Below, piece by piece: positions 8,757 to 16,847 of a stretch of 64,000 nt of DNA. This DNA is from Lysinibacillus cavernae (GTDB lineage Bacteria; Bacillota; Bacilli; Bacillales_A; Planococcaceae): contig NZ_WMEF01000005.1 of the NCBI RefSeq assembly GCF_009724685.1, forward strand, positions 62,001 to 126,000, given 5' to 3'. Each line of letters starts with the position of its first letter. The first letter of the stretch is position 1. The position numbers were made by a program, and so were the translations under genes. A model generated the notes under the pieces. That model had not been told where the DNA came from and ran no database searches. It saw only the letters and a program-made list of their open reading frames with translations.

Positions 8757-9554
8757 CTATTTAATTGGAAGGGGCTTTGCAAAAGTAGCGCACCTAGTCC
8801 TTTTAAACCACTGATAAAATAGTATATACACAAGTCCAATTTCAATTACATCTCCACCATAGTACATAATCATAGCACCTTGTTCTGCTTGTTCAGAAGG
8901 TACATGGTTAGGAGGATTTGCATAAATGTATTTGGACAATATCGAATGAGCTGTTAAAGCTACTAACAAAACGATTGAGCGAAAAACATATGGTCGTTGA
9001 TGAGGAGTTGGATCGATATAAATAAAGGCAATGGTAAACAAATAACCTGCTAGAAAAATATGAATATGAATCAAAATATATAAAAAAGAGTTTTCATGCA
9101 TCATGTTAAATAGTGGTGTAGTATAGAGCAACCATAAACCACCTACATTCAAAATAGACGCTGTAATAGGATTGGACAAAAATTTAAAGTAAGAGTTACG
9201 TAGTATACATGAAACAAAACGAGCCATTTTCACTGGGATGGTTCTTAAGAATAGGGTCATAGGTGCCGATAGGGCGATAAGGAGTGGTGCTAGCATTCCA
9301 AGCAATAGGTGGCCAACCATATGTGCTGAAAAATTAACATGTGCAAACTCTGCTAATGGACCGATTAATGTTAAGATGGCACATAAATGCCCGAGTATCC
9401 AAGATAATGTACGAAAATAAGGCCATTGTTTTTTTTGCTGATTGGATATAATAACGGCAATGATATAGGAGATAAAAGAAATAATAAACGGGAAAACCAA
9501 TATCAACTGTACAATGATAGAAAAATTTTGGGTGTGAGCTTCATGTGCATGCAA
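8757..9554 (-). CDS. ctaG: Cytochrome c oxidase assembly factor, CtaG family
   Basis: The 265-residue integral membrane protein has about seven hydrophobic segments and conserved His/Asp positions of the caa3_CtaG family: MHAHEAHTQ at the N terminus, SAHMVGHLLLGMLAPLL, and MMYYGGDVIE-like MIMYYGGDVIEIGL near the end. CtaG-type proteins help assemble the caa3 oxidase, probably through copper delivery. No oxidase genes are nearby, so it is an orphan copy. It follows the DUF2243 gene by 12 bases. Confidence 0.85.
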   Translation of the reverse strand: MHAHEAHTQNFSIIVQLILVFPFIISFISYIIAVIISNQQKKQWPYFRTLSWILGHLCAILTLIGPLAEFAHVNFSAHMVGHLLLGMLAPLLIALSAPMTLFLRTIPVKMARFVSCILRNSYFKFLSNPITASILNVGGLWLLYTTPLFNMMHENSFLYILIHIHIFLAGYLFTIAFIYIDPTPHQRPYVFRSIVLLVALTAHSILSKYIYANPPNHVPSEQAEQGAMIMYYGGDVIEIGLVYILFYQWFKRTRCATFAKPLPIK

Positions 9555-9566
9555 AGTTGGTACCTC

Positions 9567-10055
9567 CTACCGTTTGTATTGATTAGTTTTTAATAATAAG
9601 GCAATACCAATTACGATTAAAATTGCCGCCAACACATTCCAAACTAAATCATAGGGAACAATGTCGACATTATAACGAATTTGATGCAGCCTCATAAACT
9701 TGTGTTGAATGATACCATCGTATAGTTGAAACACCCCTGCGCCTAGCAAAATTCCTCCAAGCCATCTTTTAAACCAAAATCCATGTTTTCGATGAAGATC
9801 TGCAAGTAAAAAGGCAGAGCCAATCGTAGCAAAAAAGCTAAAAGCATGAAATAATCCATCAGAGACTAATCCAATATTAGCAGTAGATTTATCATAGAAA
9901 TGATGCCAATGTAATAATTGATGAAAAATTACCTCGTCTATAAATGCCACTACACCGAAACCAAATAATATGCCGGTCCACATATTACGTTGCCCATAAT
10001 GAAAACGATTTTCGTGTTTATGATTTTTCTCCTCATACATATTTGATATGCCCAA
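9567..10055 (-). CDS. DUF2243 membrane protein
   Basis: The product is a four-span His-rich membrane protein with GILFGFGVVAFIDEVIFHQ, LLHWHHFYDKS and DGIIQHKFMRLHQIR, the DUF2243 signature. These genes often precede ctaG, and here the two are 12 bases apart. GAGGTGA lies 6 bases before a TTG at 10055, which I prefer. A GTG at 10064 lies within the ribosome-binding site, and an ATG at 10040 is also possible. A role in metal or heme-copper oxidase assembly is inferred from the pairing only. Confidence 0.8.
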   Translation of the reverse strand: MGISNMYEEKNHKHENRFHYGQRNMWTGILFGFGVVAFIDEVIFHQLLHWHHFYDKSTANIGLVSDGLFHAFSFFATIGSAFLLADLHRKHGFWFKRWLGGILLGAGVFQLYDGIIQHKFMRLHQIRYNVDIVPYDLVWNVLAAILIVIGIALLLKTNQYKR

Positions 10056-10218
10056 CCCAATCACCTCAGTTTAGATTTTTATTAGTTTATCCATGATGTA
10101 AAAAGATTTAAACAATTTTAGGGAATCTTACATTTGCCTGCGGTTTCATCCAAGGTAGTACCGAGTGTTATCAAAAGAACCTATTATCTTTATTATTTTC
10201 ATTACTACACATAAAAGG

Positions 10219-10250
10219 ACCAGGTACTCATTTGAGTGCCTGGTTATTTG
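10219..10250. terminator. ACCAGGTACTC hairpin, copy 2
   Basis: ACCAGGTACTC...GAGTGCCTGGTT followed by ATTTGTTT. It matches the hairpin at 4075-4107 and sits just past the stop of the minus-strand remnant at 10260. Confidence 0.6.
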
Positions 10251-10259
10251 TTTATATGA

Positions 10260-10388
10260 TTAATTTGATGAATTAGGGTTGCCATTTCTTTTCTTCACTC
10301 GCCCATTATTCTTAGGAGGCTTGTCGTTTATGACTTCTTCTACATCTATATCATTTGTAGTACTAAATTCCTGCAGCTTGTCTATTAA
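10260..10388 (-). pseudogene. 3' remnant of an unknown gene
   Basis: An open frame without a start codon reads DKLQEFSTTNDIDVEEVIN, then DKPPKNNGRVKKRNGNPN, then SSN and a TAA. The composition looks like a protein C-terminal tail. Upstream the frame is closed. It may be the end of a deleted gene. Family unknown. Confidence 0.35.
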
Positions 10389-10433
10389 TCAATATATTAA
10401 ATACTGATTGATTCTTTCCAGCTATTTTTTTAT

Positions 10434-10946
10434 TTACTTGTGCGCCTCATGTGCACCTACCGAGTCCTCTAATGATGCTGAAAGACCACGTCTAATTAAG
10501 TTTGCTGAAATAGGCTCTTTCCCCATTTCCCTTGCCCAAATTGATAATTGTCCTATATGGTGGATTTCATGTGCAATAGTATGGCGAATGATTTCACCCC
10601 ATGTATGCGTCTCAATCCTTCCATCTGCTAATGGATTATGAAGTAAACGTTCTTCCATACTAGCATCCCAATTGTTGACAAAGTCTTCTACTTCTAAATG
10701 AAATTCCGCTTCCAATTTACGAACCTTTTCCAAGCTGTTATATTGGTCAAAACTCTCTTGAAAATCAGTTTTACCTTGTAAAAGACGTATCCAACTCCAT
10801 TCGACATCAATAATATGGAAAAGTGTATGTAAAATACTTTCCATTCCACCAGTACGGTTTTGCAATAGCTCATCTTCACTCAACTCTTCACACCAACGAA
10901 ACCAGTCTTCTCTTACCATCCAATTATATTTAAAAAATGTTTGCAA
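10434..10946 (-). CDS. DinB-family protein
   Basis: The 170-residue product has the DinB four-helix pattern with three likely metal-binding His: HTLFHIIDVEWSW (helix 2) and AHEIHHIGQLSIWAREMG (helix 4). Relatives are metal-dependent thiol transferases or hydrolases, often damage-induced. The start is a TTG with AAGGAGG 7 bases before it. The next ATG is nine codons in and would remove part of the first helix. Confidence 0.85.
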   Translation of the reverse strand: MQTFFKYNWMVREDWFRWCEELSEDELLQNRTGGMESILHTLFHIIDVEWSWIRLLQGKTDFQESFDQYNSLEKVRKLEAEFHLEVEDFVNNWDASMEERLLHNPLADGRIETHTWGEIIRHTIAHEIHHIGQLSIWAREMGKEPISANLIRRGLSASLEDSVGAHEAHK

Positions 10947-11082
10947 AAAAGTCCCTCCTTAGTTGTATAAATAAATTAACAAGTTACTACTTCTTCATAT
11001 AAAGTTAGGATTCCTTCTTTCCTTTCTCTCACAAAACTAGCTCTCAATTTAATACTGACAACGCCTAGCCATATTGAAAAAA

Positions 11083-11112
11083 GCACTCATGAAAAAAATG
11101 AGTGACTTTTAT
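11083..11112. terminator. Hairpin related to the dispersed terminator repeat
   Basis: AGCACTCAT, a loop of A residues, and ATGAGTGACTTTTATAA. The flanking AAAAAAGCA and ACTTTTATAA match the repeat at 1-93, 13558-13643 and 15485-15565, but the stem is different. Confidence 0.55.
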
Positions 11113-11266
11113 AATTTCAATATTATTTGATTAGCCAGTACTCTTTTATGATTGAAATAATCGTTTCGAATGGCTTTTAGTAATTCATACAGTAATGGCA
11201 GCACTTTTACTAAGTAGTTTGTCTATTTTATTTTTTAATATCTAAAATCAAAAACATCAACCTTTA

Positions 11267-11284
11267 TTATTAACTGATTAACTA
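11267..11284. promoter_or_regulatory. Putative MarR operator, distal site
   Basis: TATTAACTGATTAACTAT is an imperfect version of the TATTAACCGGTTAACAATA site found 90 bases downstream, and lies upstream of the -35 box. It is probably a second binding site for the MarR protein encoded next. Confidence 0.5.
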
Positions 11285-11328
11285 TTGAATCAACTTTACC
11301 AAATACAAACAAATAAATTCATTAATGG

Positions 11329-11357
11329 TTGACATTAAAAAGGATGAATTATACAAT
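11329..11357 (+). promoter_or_regulatory. Sigma-A promoter of the MarR-MFS operon
   Basis: TTGACA (11329-11334) and TACAAT (11352-11357) with a 17-base spacer. The near-palindrome at 11363-11381 lies right after the -10 box, over the expected start of transcription. Confidence 0.8.
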
Positions 11358-11362
11358 TTTAT

Positions 11363-11381
11363 TATTAACCGGTTAACAATA
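11363..11381. promoter_or_regulatory. MarR operator overlapping the transcription start
   Basis: TATTAACCGGTTAACAATA contains the perfect 12-base palindrome TTAACCGGTTAA and lies 6 bases after the -10 box. Binding here would block transcription, so autorepression of the MarR-MFS operon is expected. Confidence 0.75.
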
Positions 11382-11411
11382 ATGGAATCGCATTAAGGAT
11401 AGGTGAAACAA

Positions 11412-11873
11412 GTGGATAATAAAAATGAAGCTATCGAAGCTTTGCAACGATTAATCACAGAAAGAGAATCAGCTGACAGAAGAAGAAAAGGAATGAAAGG
11501 AAGTCAGGAAGAAGCAATTGTTTCAGATTGGACACTGACACAATTACACATCGTTGCAGCAATTAAAGAGATAGGAACGGCGAATAACATCACACTCTCT
11601 GAAATGGTAAATGTATCTAAACCAGCGATTACAAAAGCCGTAAAGAAGCTATTAGAACATAATATCCTTGAAAAAGCACAACAAGAAGATAATAAAAAAG
11701 AAGTATATTATTTGCTAACAAAATCAGGAGAGATGCTTGCACTTATCCATAATCAATTACATGAGCAGGCAAAAAATCGTTATTTACGTATCCTTAACGA
11801 TTTTAATACAGCAGAATTAGAGACGATTATTCGATTTTTAAACGCTATTACCGAAAACATGAAGTCACGTTAA
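11412..11873 (+). CDS. MarR-family transcriptional repressor
   Basis: The product has about 153 residues with a central winged helix: recognition-helix region ITLSEMVNVSKPAITKAVKKL and wing EDNKKEVYYLLTKSG. It probably represses its own operon through the palindromes at 11267 and 11363. Two GTG codons (11403 and 11412) could start it. AGGTGA is 5 bases before the second, which I prefer. The MFS transporter gene begins 21 bases after the stop, so the inducer is probably a drug-like substrate of that pump. Confidence 0.85.
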   Translation: MDNKNEAIEALQRLITERESADRRRKGMKGSQEEAIVSDWTLTQLHIVAAIKEIGTANNITLSEMVNVSKPAITKAVKKLLEHNILEKAQQEDNKKEVYYLLTKSGEMLALIHNQLHEQAKNRYLRILNDFNTAELETIIRFLNAITENMKSR

Positions 11874-11894
11874 AGCTATAAAAGGAGAATGTGT

Positions 11895-13076
11895 ATGTTT
11901 CGACTATCTCAAACGAAAATACTAGCTTTGTATTTGTTAAGTATAAGCAGTTTCTTCGCATCTTTAAATCAAAATATTTATACACCAGTACTTCCGCTAA
12001 TTCGAGATTCTTTTAGCGTATCTATTAATTGGGTGAATTTCACAGTCAGTAGCTTTGTTTTTATCATTGCAATGGTTCAAATCATATTAGGAACGGTAAT
12101 CGATACTAAGAATCAAAAACAGTTGTTAATCTTTAGTTTCGTATTAATTAGTATTTCAACCATCGTCTGCTCATTGACAACCAACTTTTTGCTCTTTATG
12201 GTTTTTAGGATTGTTCAAGCGATTGGTGCTGGAATTATTCCCTTGGTTACGATAAATATGATTTCACACTTATTTGAAGGAGAAGCAAGAGGAAGCGCAA
12301 TGGGTACCTATCAAATATTGCTTACACTTGCCCCAGCAGTTTCTCCAATATTAGGAGGAATAATAGCCGAACATTATGGCTACCAAGGGATTTTTCTATT
12401 CCTTTTTCTTATTGCCACTGTACTACTTATGTTTATTATGTACGCGTTTCCTAACAACGGAAAAAGAAATGAAAGTCAAGTAAATTTTAGTAGCTTTACC
12501 GAAAACTATCGAGCTATTTTTTTGAATCGTATAGGTTTTATTACGATGACAGTAAGCTTTTTTGTCTTTTTTATATACTTTGCCATTCTTGTCTTTTTAC
12601 CGATATTACTCCACGATCACTATCATATATCGTTACAAAACATTGGGTTATTATACTTACCCTTAACTGTTAGTATGATTGTTGGGAGTGTTATCTTTAA
12701 AAAAATACAGAAGAAAGTGGCGTTGAAGAAGCTGTTTATCATTGTTTTATTTTTTATCCCCTTGTTAATTATAGCTTTTGGTTTCTTGCATACCCAATCA
12801 ATTATTGGCTTAAGTATCCTGTTGTTTGTGTATGGCTTGACAATGGGGTTTGCACCTCCACTATTTTCAACTATTATAAGTAATGAATATAGCGAACTTA
12901 GAGGAGCTGCCTTAGGACTGTTTAATTTTATCCGTTATACCGGTATGGCAATCGGTGGAATGTTTACAGGATTAAGTCTTATTCTGCCAAGTACGCTCAT
13001 CTTTATTTTTTTGGGAATTCTACTTTTTCTCATTTCTCTCTCCCAGTATCCTAGTTTAAAGAATAGAACTATGTAA
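11895..13076 (+). CDS. MFS drug-efflux transporter
   Basis: The 393-residue product has twelve hydrophobic segments. Helix 1 has NQNIYTPVLPLIRDSF, the loop between helices 2 and 3 has LGTVIDTKNQKQLL (a motif-A variant of G-x3-D), and helix 4-5 has RIVQAIGAGIIPL and a motif-C-like APAVSPILGGIIAE, which marks antiporters of the DHA type. GGAG is 7 bases before the ATG at 11895. It is the second gene of the MarR operon and most likely exports a compound sensed by that regulator. Confidence 0.87.
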   Translation: MFRLSQTKILALYLLSISSFFASLNQNIYTPVLPLIRDSFSVSINWVNFTVSSFVFIIAMVQIILGTVIDTKNQKQLLIFSFVLISISTIVCSLTTNFLLFMVFRIVQAIGAGIIPLVTINMISHLFEGEARGSAMGTYQILLTLAPAVSPILGGIIAEHYGYQGIFLFLFLIATVLLMFIMYAFPNNGKRNESQVNFSSFTENYRAIFLNRIGFITMTVSFFVFFIYFAILVFLPILLHDHYHISLQNIGLLYLPLTVSMIVGSVIFKKIQKKVALKKLFIIVLFFIPLLIIAFGFLHTQSIIGLSILLFVYGLTMGFAPPLFSTIISNEYSELRGAALGLFNFIRYTGMAIGGMFTGLSLILPSTLIFIFLGILLFLISLSQYPSLKNRTM

Positions 13077-13168
13077 CAAAAATATATATATGACTACTAG
13101 ATAAATAGCGGAACGTTCTGACTGGTTCTATCTAATCTAAATGAGATGGTACTTGGATCACGTAACAA

Positions 13169-13200
13169 AAGCCCATTACCAATTAAGGTAACGGGCCTTT
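13169..13200 (+). terminator. Intrinsic terminator of the MarR-MFS operon
   Basis: GCCCATTACC/GGTAACGGGC stem with CTTTAAATT tail. Confidence 0.65.
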
Positions 13201-13557
13201 AAATTACGATGACATATATAAATTAATACACTATACTATACAATTTCTGAGCTGTTTCGAAATAAGTACCAGATCACTTGCATCCTCCCCTTCGCCTAAT
13301 CCTCGTTGTCCTCCTTTCTTTCACAAATAAAAAATGTATAACTTTAATACACTAACAATAATAATAGGCACATAAAATTTGCATTAATAAACATGTTCTT
13401 TTTGTTATTTTACTTGTTTAAAATCATTTGTAATCATATGCAGTAGATTTTTTAGATTGTCGACAAAAGACACCGAGATTTCTTCTCTAGATGCCCTTTG
13501 TCAATTACACTATCATTTTCTGATTAGTACCAACAAAGTTTGTACGATTAGCACGCT
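13201..13557. other. Intergenic stretch, no gene seen
   Basis: About 360 AT-rich bases between the MFS terminator and repeat copy 2. Short frames here have no ribosome-binding sites and protein-like composition is lacking. Confidence 0.4.
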
Positions 13558-13643
13558 TTATCACCTACTAACATGTTTTTCAAAGCCCCACAACCTCTCA
13601 GGAAAAAAAAAGCATCCTCAAAATCGAGGACACTTTTATAAAT
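13558..13643. repeat. Terminator-bearing dispersed repeat, copy 2
   Basis: Begins TTTATCACCTACTAACATG, against TTTATCACCAACTAACATG in copy 1, and ends with the AAAGCATCCTC...GAGGACACTTTTATAAAT hairpin. It lies 60 bases past the stop of the minus-strand nitroreductase gene and can serve as its terminator. Confidence 0.7.
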
Positions 13644-13702
13644 ATTTGATACTCCACTGATGATTTTAGGACATTGCAAATACTGTCCATACAACCAAGT
13701 GA

Positions 13703-14329
13703 TTATTTGTTAAAGCGTACAAGGCGCTCAATTGGCATTCGTGAAGATCCATAAGCTGGCGCCGCTGCCTCACCAATCGCTAGTAATAAAATCGGTATTT
13801 CGTTAGATGGTAACTGCATGTACTCAGCAAATTTTAATTTATCGAAACCACCCATTGCGACCGTATCATAGCCCATTTCTTTCGCTAATAGCATTATTTG
13901 CATTGAAATTAAACCTGCATCAAAGTGAACGATGTTTTGTAATGCCTCTTTTGAAGATGCACTATACATTTCTTTTGAGTTCTGTGCAAGATTACTTGCA
14001 ACAGCTTCTGGCATATAGCCTAATTCAACATTTTTTGCATAAATTTCATCTGCATTTAAATACATTTCTGTATCACCAATAATAGCAATTATCGCAGATG
14101 CTGTTTCGATTTGCTCTTGATTAAATGAAAAGAAATTTATATTTTTTTGGATATCTTTATCATCAATCACGATAAAACGCCATGGTTGCATATTACTTGA
14201 GGATGGTGATGAAGTTGCATCTTCTAATAATTGCATTATTGTTTCACGAGAAATGACTGCATTAGAGTTGTATTTTCGAACCGATTTGCGCTCAAACATA
14301 ATTTTTTTTAATGGATTTATTACTGTCAT
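13703..14329 (-). CDS. Nitroreductase-family flavoprotein
   Basis: The 208-residue product has the FMN-binding RKSVRKYN (residues 14-21) and SSPSSSNMQPWRF motifs and a C-terminal GEAAAPAYGSSRMPIERLVRF. Such enzymes reduce nitro compounds, quinones or flavins with NAD(P)H. AGGGAG precedes the ATG. It lies 32 bases downstream of ohrA on the same strand, so it may be cotranscribed and fall under OhrR control. Confidence 0.88.
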   Translation of the reverse strand: MTVINPLKKIMFERKSVRKYNSNAVISRETIMQLLEDATSSPSSSNMQPWRFIVIDDKDIQKNINFFSFNQEQIETASAIIAIIGDTEMYLNADEIYAKNVELGYMPEAVASNLAQNSKEMYSASSKEALQNIVHFDAGLISMQIMLLAKEMGYDTVAMGGFDKLKFAEYMQLPSNEIPILLLAIGEAAAPAYGSSRMPIERLVRFNK

Positions 14330-14361
14330 ATTGTCTATCTCCCTCTTTAATTAACTATAGA

Positions 14362-14766
14362 CTAAACTGCTTTAATTGTTACGTTAATATTGCCCATGGT
14401 TGCTTTTGAATATGGACAAACAGTATGTGTTAACTCTAATAATTGTTGTGCTTCTTCCACTGATACTCCTTCAATATGTCCTTCAATATCAACAGCAAGA
14501 ACGTAGTCAAATGCAGCTTGTTCCATTAATTTAACTGTTGCTGTAATAGTAGATGCTCCTTGAATTTTCTTTTGGCGTTTAATTAGCTCTAACGCACTAT
14601 TGAAACACGCACTATAACCAGCTGCAAACAATTGCTCTGGGTTTGTCACACCCACTAATTTTGATCCAGGAGGTGCAATATTTAACGATAACGATTGATC
14701 TTCTGCATACGACTTACCATTACGTCCACCATCATTAATCATTGTTGTCGAATATAGTTCTTTCAT
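14362..14766 (-). CDS. ohrA: Organic hydroperoxide reductase OhrA
   Basis: The 134-residue product is an OsmC/Ohr-fold thiol peroxidase with both redox cysteines: Cys54 in AAGYSACFNSALEL and Cys117 in THTVCPYSKATMGN. It reduces organic hydroperoxides to alcohols. AAGGAGCC lies before the ATG at 14766. A longer frame upstream overlaps the operator region and is not used. It is divergent from ohrR with two palindromes between them. Confidence 0.93.
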   Translation of the reverse strand: MKELYSTTMINDGGRNGKSYAEDQSLSLNIAPPGSKLVGVTNPEQLFAAGYSACFNSALELIKRQKKIQGASTITATVKLMEQAAFDYVLAVDIEGHIEGVSVEEAQQLLELTHTVCPYSKATMGNINVTIKAV

Positions 14767-14797
14767 TAGATAAGGCTCCTTTTCTATGTTACGAATA

Positions 14798-14819
14798 ATT
14801 AAATTGTGCACAATTTAAT
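14798..14819. promoter_or_regulatory. OhrR operator 1 (22-bp perfect palindrome)
   Basis: ATTAAATTGTGCACAATTTA plus AT is a perfect 22-base inverted repeat in the ohrA-ohrR gap, nearer ohrA. It has the AATTGT...ACAATT half-sites expected of OhrR boxes. Confidence 0.85.
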
Positions 14820-14831
14820 AGCACAAAATAT

Positions 14832-14843
14832 ATTGTATACAAT
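14832..14843. promoter_or_regulatory. OhrR operator 2
   Basis: ATTGTATACAAT, a perfect 12-base palindrome sharing the ATTGT/ACAAT half-sites of operator 1. It lies just upstream of the ohrR -35 box. Confidence 0.7.
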
Positions 14844-14853
14844 TCAATTGCAT

Positions 14854-14882
14854 TTGACAAGTAGTTAACTTATTTTTAATAT
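14854..14882 (+). promoter_or_regulatory. Sigma-A promoter of ohrR
   Basis: TTGACA (14854-14859) and TAATAT (14877-14882) separated by 17 bases, upstream of ohrR. Confidence 0.75.
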
Positions 14883-14920
14883 AAAGAGTATCAACAGTAT
14901 TACTTATAGAGGGGATTCCT

Positions 14921-15337
14921 ATGCCGAATCAATTAGACAATCAGCTTTGCTTTCTTTTGTATGCGACATCAAAGGAAATAATTCGACAGTATACAATGTT
15001 ATTAAAGCCATACGATTTAACTTATACGGGTTATATCACCATGCTAGCCCTAGAGGACAATGAACACATTACAGTTAAGGAATTAGGGAAACGTTTATTT
15101 CTAGACTCCGGTACATTAACACCTTTACTAAAAAAGTTAGAGACAAAAGGTTATGTTTGTAGAGAGCGATCTAAAGATGATGAGCGACAAATGCAAATTT
15201 ATTTAACTAAATCAGGAAGTGAAGTACGCCAAAAGCTACCTGAGGTATCCAAACAGGTGATGAAACAATCGAATATTTCAGCGCAGCAGTTTTTACAGTT
15301 AAAGGAAGTTCTTCAAGATATCTTACAAAACGACTAG
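14921..15337 (+). CDS. ohrR: Peroxide-sensing MarR-family repressor OhrR
   Basis: The 138-residue product matches OhrR: the N-terminal LDNQLCFLLYATSKE holds the reactive Cys (Cys10 here, the equivalent of Cys15 in B. subtilis), then a winged helix with LFLDSGTLTPLLKKLE and wing RSKDDERQMQIYLT. Oxidation of this Cys by organic peroxides releases the repressor. It is a one-Cys form, since I see no C-terminal partner Cys. It is divergent from ohrA, with operators between. Confidence 0.93.
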   Translation: MPNQLDNQLCFLLYATSKEIIRQYTMLLKPYDLTYTGYITMLALEDNEHITVKELGKRLFLDSGTLTPLLKKLETKGYVCRERSKDDERQMQIYLTKSGSEVRQKLPEVSKQVMKQSNISAQQFLQLKEVLQDILQND

Positions 15338-15484
15338 TCGAAAAAAGCATGGCATTTGATAATTTATTACAAATCCTAAAAATTCAAGGATTCACTTAAA
15401 ATTAGGGATTCCTTGAATTTACATCTAATTAGCTTTCCGTTGATGCTGAATTTGTAAAAAAATAAGTTTGTAACGATAAGCATG

Positions 15485-15565
15485 CATGATCACTAACGAC
15501 ATAACCTCACATCCTTTCAAGCAAAAGAAAAAGCATCCTCAATAAAGAGGACACTTTTATAAATT
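15485..15565. repeat. Terminator-bearing dispersed repeat, copy 3
   Basis: Contains CATCCTTTCAAGCAAAAG and the AAAAAGCATCCTC...GAGGACACTTTTATAAAT hairpin. The left part is more diverged than in copies 1 and 2. It lies right after the stop of the minus-strand SDR gene. Confidence 0.65.
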
Positions 15566-15572
15566 TTTGATA

Positions 15573-16295
15573 TCAAGCATTCAAGTCCGTTATCGCAGGG
15601 ATATTAATTTCCTTTACACATGAAGCAGGGGATAAATTAATTACACATTGGACAATAGATACAATATCTTGTACAGGAATACGTGTACCCTCATATAAAC
15701 GGATTGCCTTTTCGGCACCTTCCTCATATGGTACTTCTGCCGCTAGTTCCCCTGGATTTATACAAGTAACTGAAATTTTATCTTCTCTTAAATGTTCACG
15801 TAGCGCATTTGTAATGCCTCGTAAGCCGAATTTAGATGTAACAAATGAAACTTGTGCATTATTTGTATGATCTAAGCCTGCCGTTGAACCAATTAAAATA
15901 ACTTTTCCATTTTTCGCTTGTCTTAAGTTAGGTAAAAGCGCCTGAATATATGTAATAGTCGATGTGAGGTTAATATTGATTAAGTTTGAAATAGCTTCTA
16001 CTTCATCGTCATCAAATGTATAGTCATCCTCAAAACCACGCTTTTCCCATACCCCCACATTATAAATTAATACATCGAGGGGAATATCTTTTAACATTTC
16101 TTTTAATGTTGTAATTTGTTGTTGGCTAGATAAATCAATTGATAGCCACTGACGATTTACCCCATCATTAAGATCTAAACTTTTTGGGCGTGTACGTGAC
16201 ACCATCCATACAGTATCCCCCACCATGGGTAAACCCTTTACAAACGCATCCCCTAGTCCTTGGCTTGCTCCGAATATAATAAAATTTTTACTCAT
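15573..16295 (-). CDS. SDR-family protein lacking the catalytic Tyr
   Basis: The 240-residue product has a Rossmann fold with GASQGLG (residues 9-15), DVLIYNVG in place of NNAG, and the catalytic Ser in ILIGSTAG (Ser137). The YxxxK motif reads FVTSK (Phe151, Lys155), so the catalytic Tyr is replaced by Phe. The NAD(P)-binding part appears intact. It may be inactive as a classical dehydrogenase or have another role. AAAGGA precedes the ATG. Repeat copy 3 follows. Confidence 0.8.
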   Translation of the reverse strand: MSKNFIIFGASQGLGDAFVKGLPMVGDTVWMVSRTRPKSLDLNDGVNRQWLSIDLSSQQQITTLKEMLKDIPLDVLIYNVGVWEKRGFEDDYTFDDDEVEAISNLININLTSTITYIQALLPNLRQAKNGKVILIGSTAGLDHTNNAQVSFVTSKFGLRGITNALREHLREDKISVTCINPGELAAEVPYEEGAEKAIRLYEGTRIPVQDIVSIVQCVINLSPASCVKEINIPAITDLNA

Positions 16296-16424
16296 TTTAC
16301 CATCCTTTCTAAATTACTAGTATTTTTTAATTATAATAATTAGTAAGGTAGGTAGCAATGAAAATGGTTTATTGCATAGTTGTTCAGTATAGAAACATCA
16401 ACTGGAAAGCTTCACCCCGAATAA

Positions 16425-16799
16425 AAAAGAACGTTCCCTTTTATTCATCCTTATTATCCTGTACACTATATATTATTATCATTTTTTTACATAAAAGGAA
16501 GTTATGTCATAGGTCCCGAACAAATTACACAGATTTATTCATTTTTCTTAACCACACCGATTATAGCAAGGTTATTTTTATTTCATTTTATTTTTAAAGC
16601 CCACAATCATTTTATGATTATATTAATGGATTCAATTGTTTTAATAGCAACAACGATTTGGTTAATTTTAATTAGAGATGTAATTTCACCTCCACCTTCA
16701 CTCATTTTAAACACTGCTATTGTTCTATATATAATCTTGATTATTGATATTTCCTTTAATTTTTATCGATTAAAAAAACCTCACTTACCCATTAAGTGA
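16425..16799 (+). pseudogene. Multi-span membrane protein lacking a start (frameshifted)
   Basis: An open frame of 124 codons encodes at least three membrane segments (RTFPFIHPYYPVHYILL, GSYVIGPEQITQIYSFFLTT, then IILMDSIVLIATTIWLILI). It has no start codon in its upstream half. Just before it, another frame with an AGGTAGG site and ATG at 16358 runs into the same A6 run at 16423-16428, so a one-base shift there would supply an N terminus. It resembles small DUF-type membrane proteins of Bacillus such as YvaD, but I am not sure. Confidence 0.45.
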
Positions 16800-16847
16800 T
16801 TCGAGTTGCAAAAATATACCAACTACATAACGGAGGTTCCCATTTAG

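Noticed and set aside
13457-13660. 67-codon + strand frame
   Set aside because: It runs across the dispersed terminator repeat and has no ribosome-binding site.
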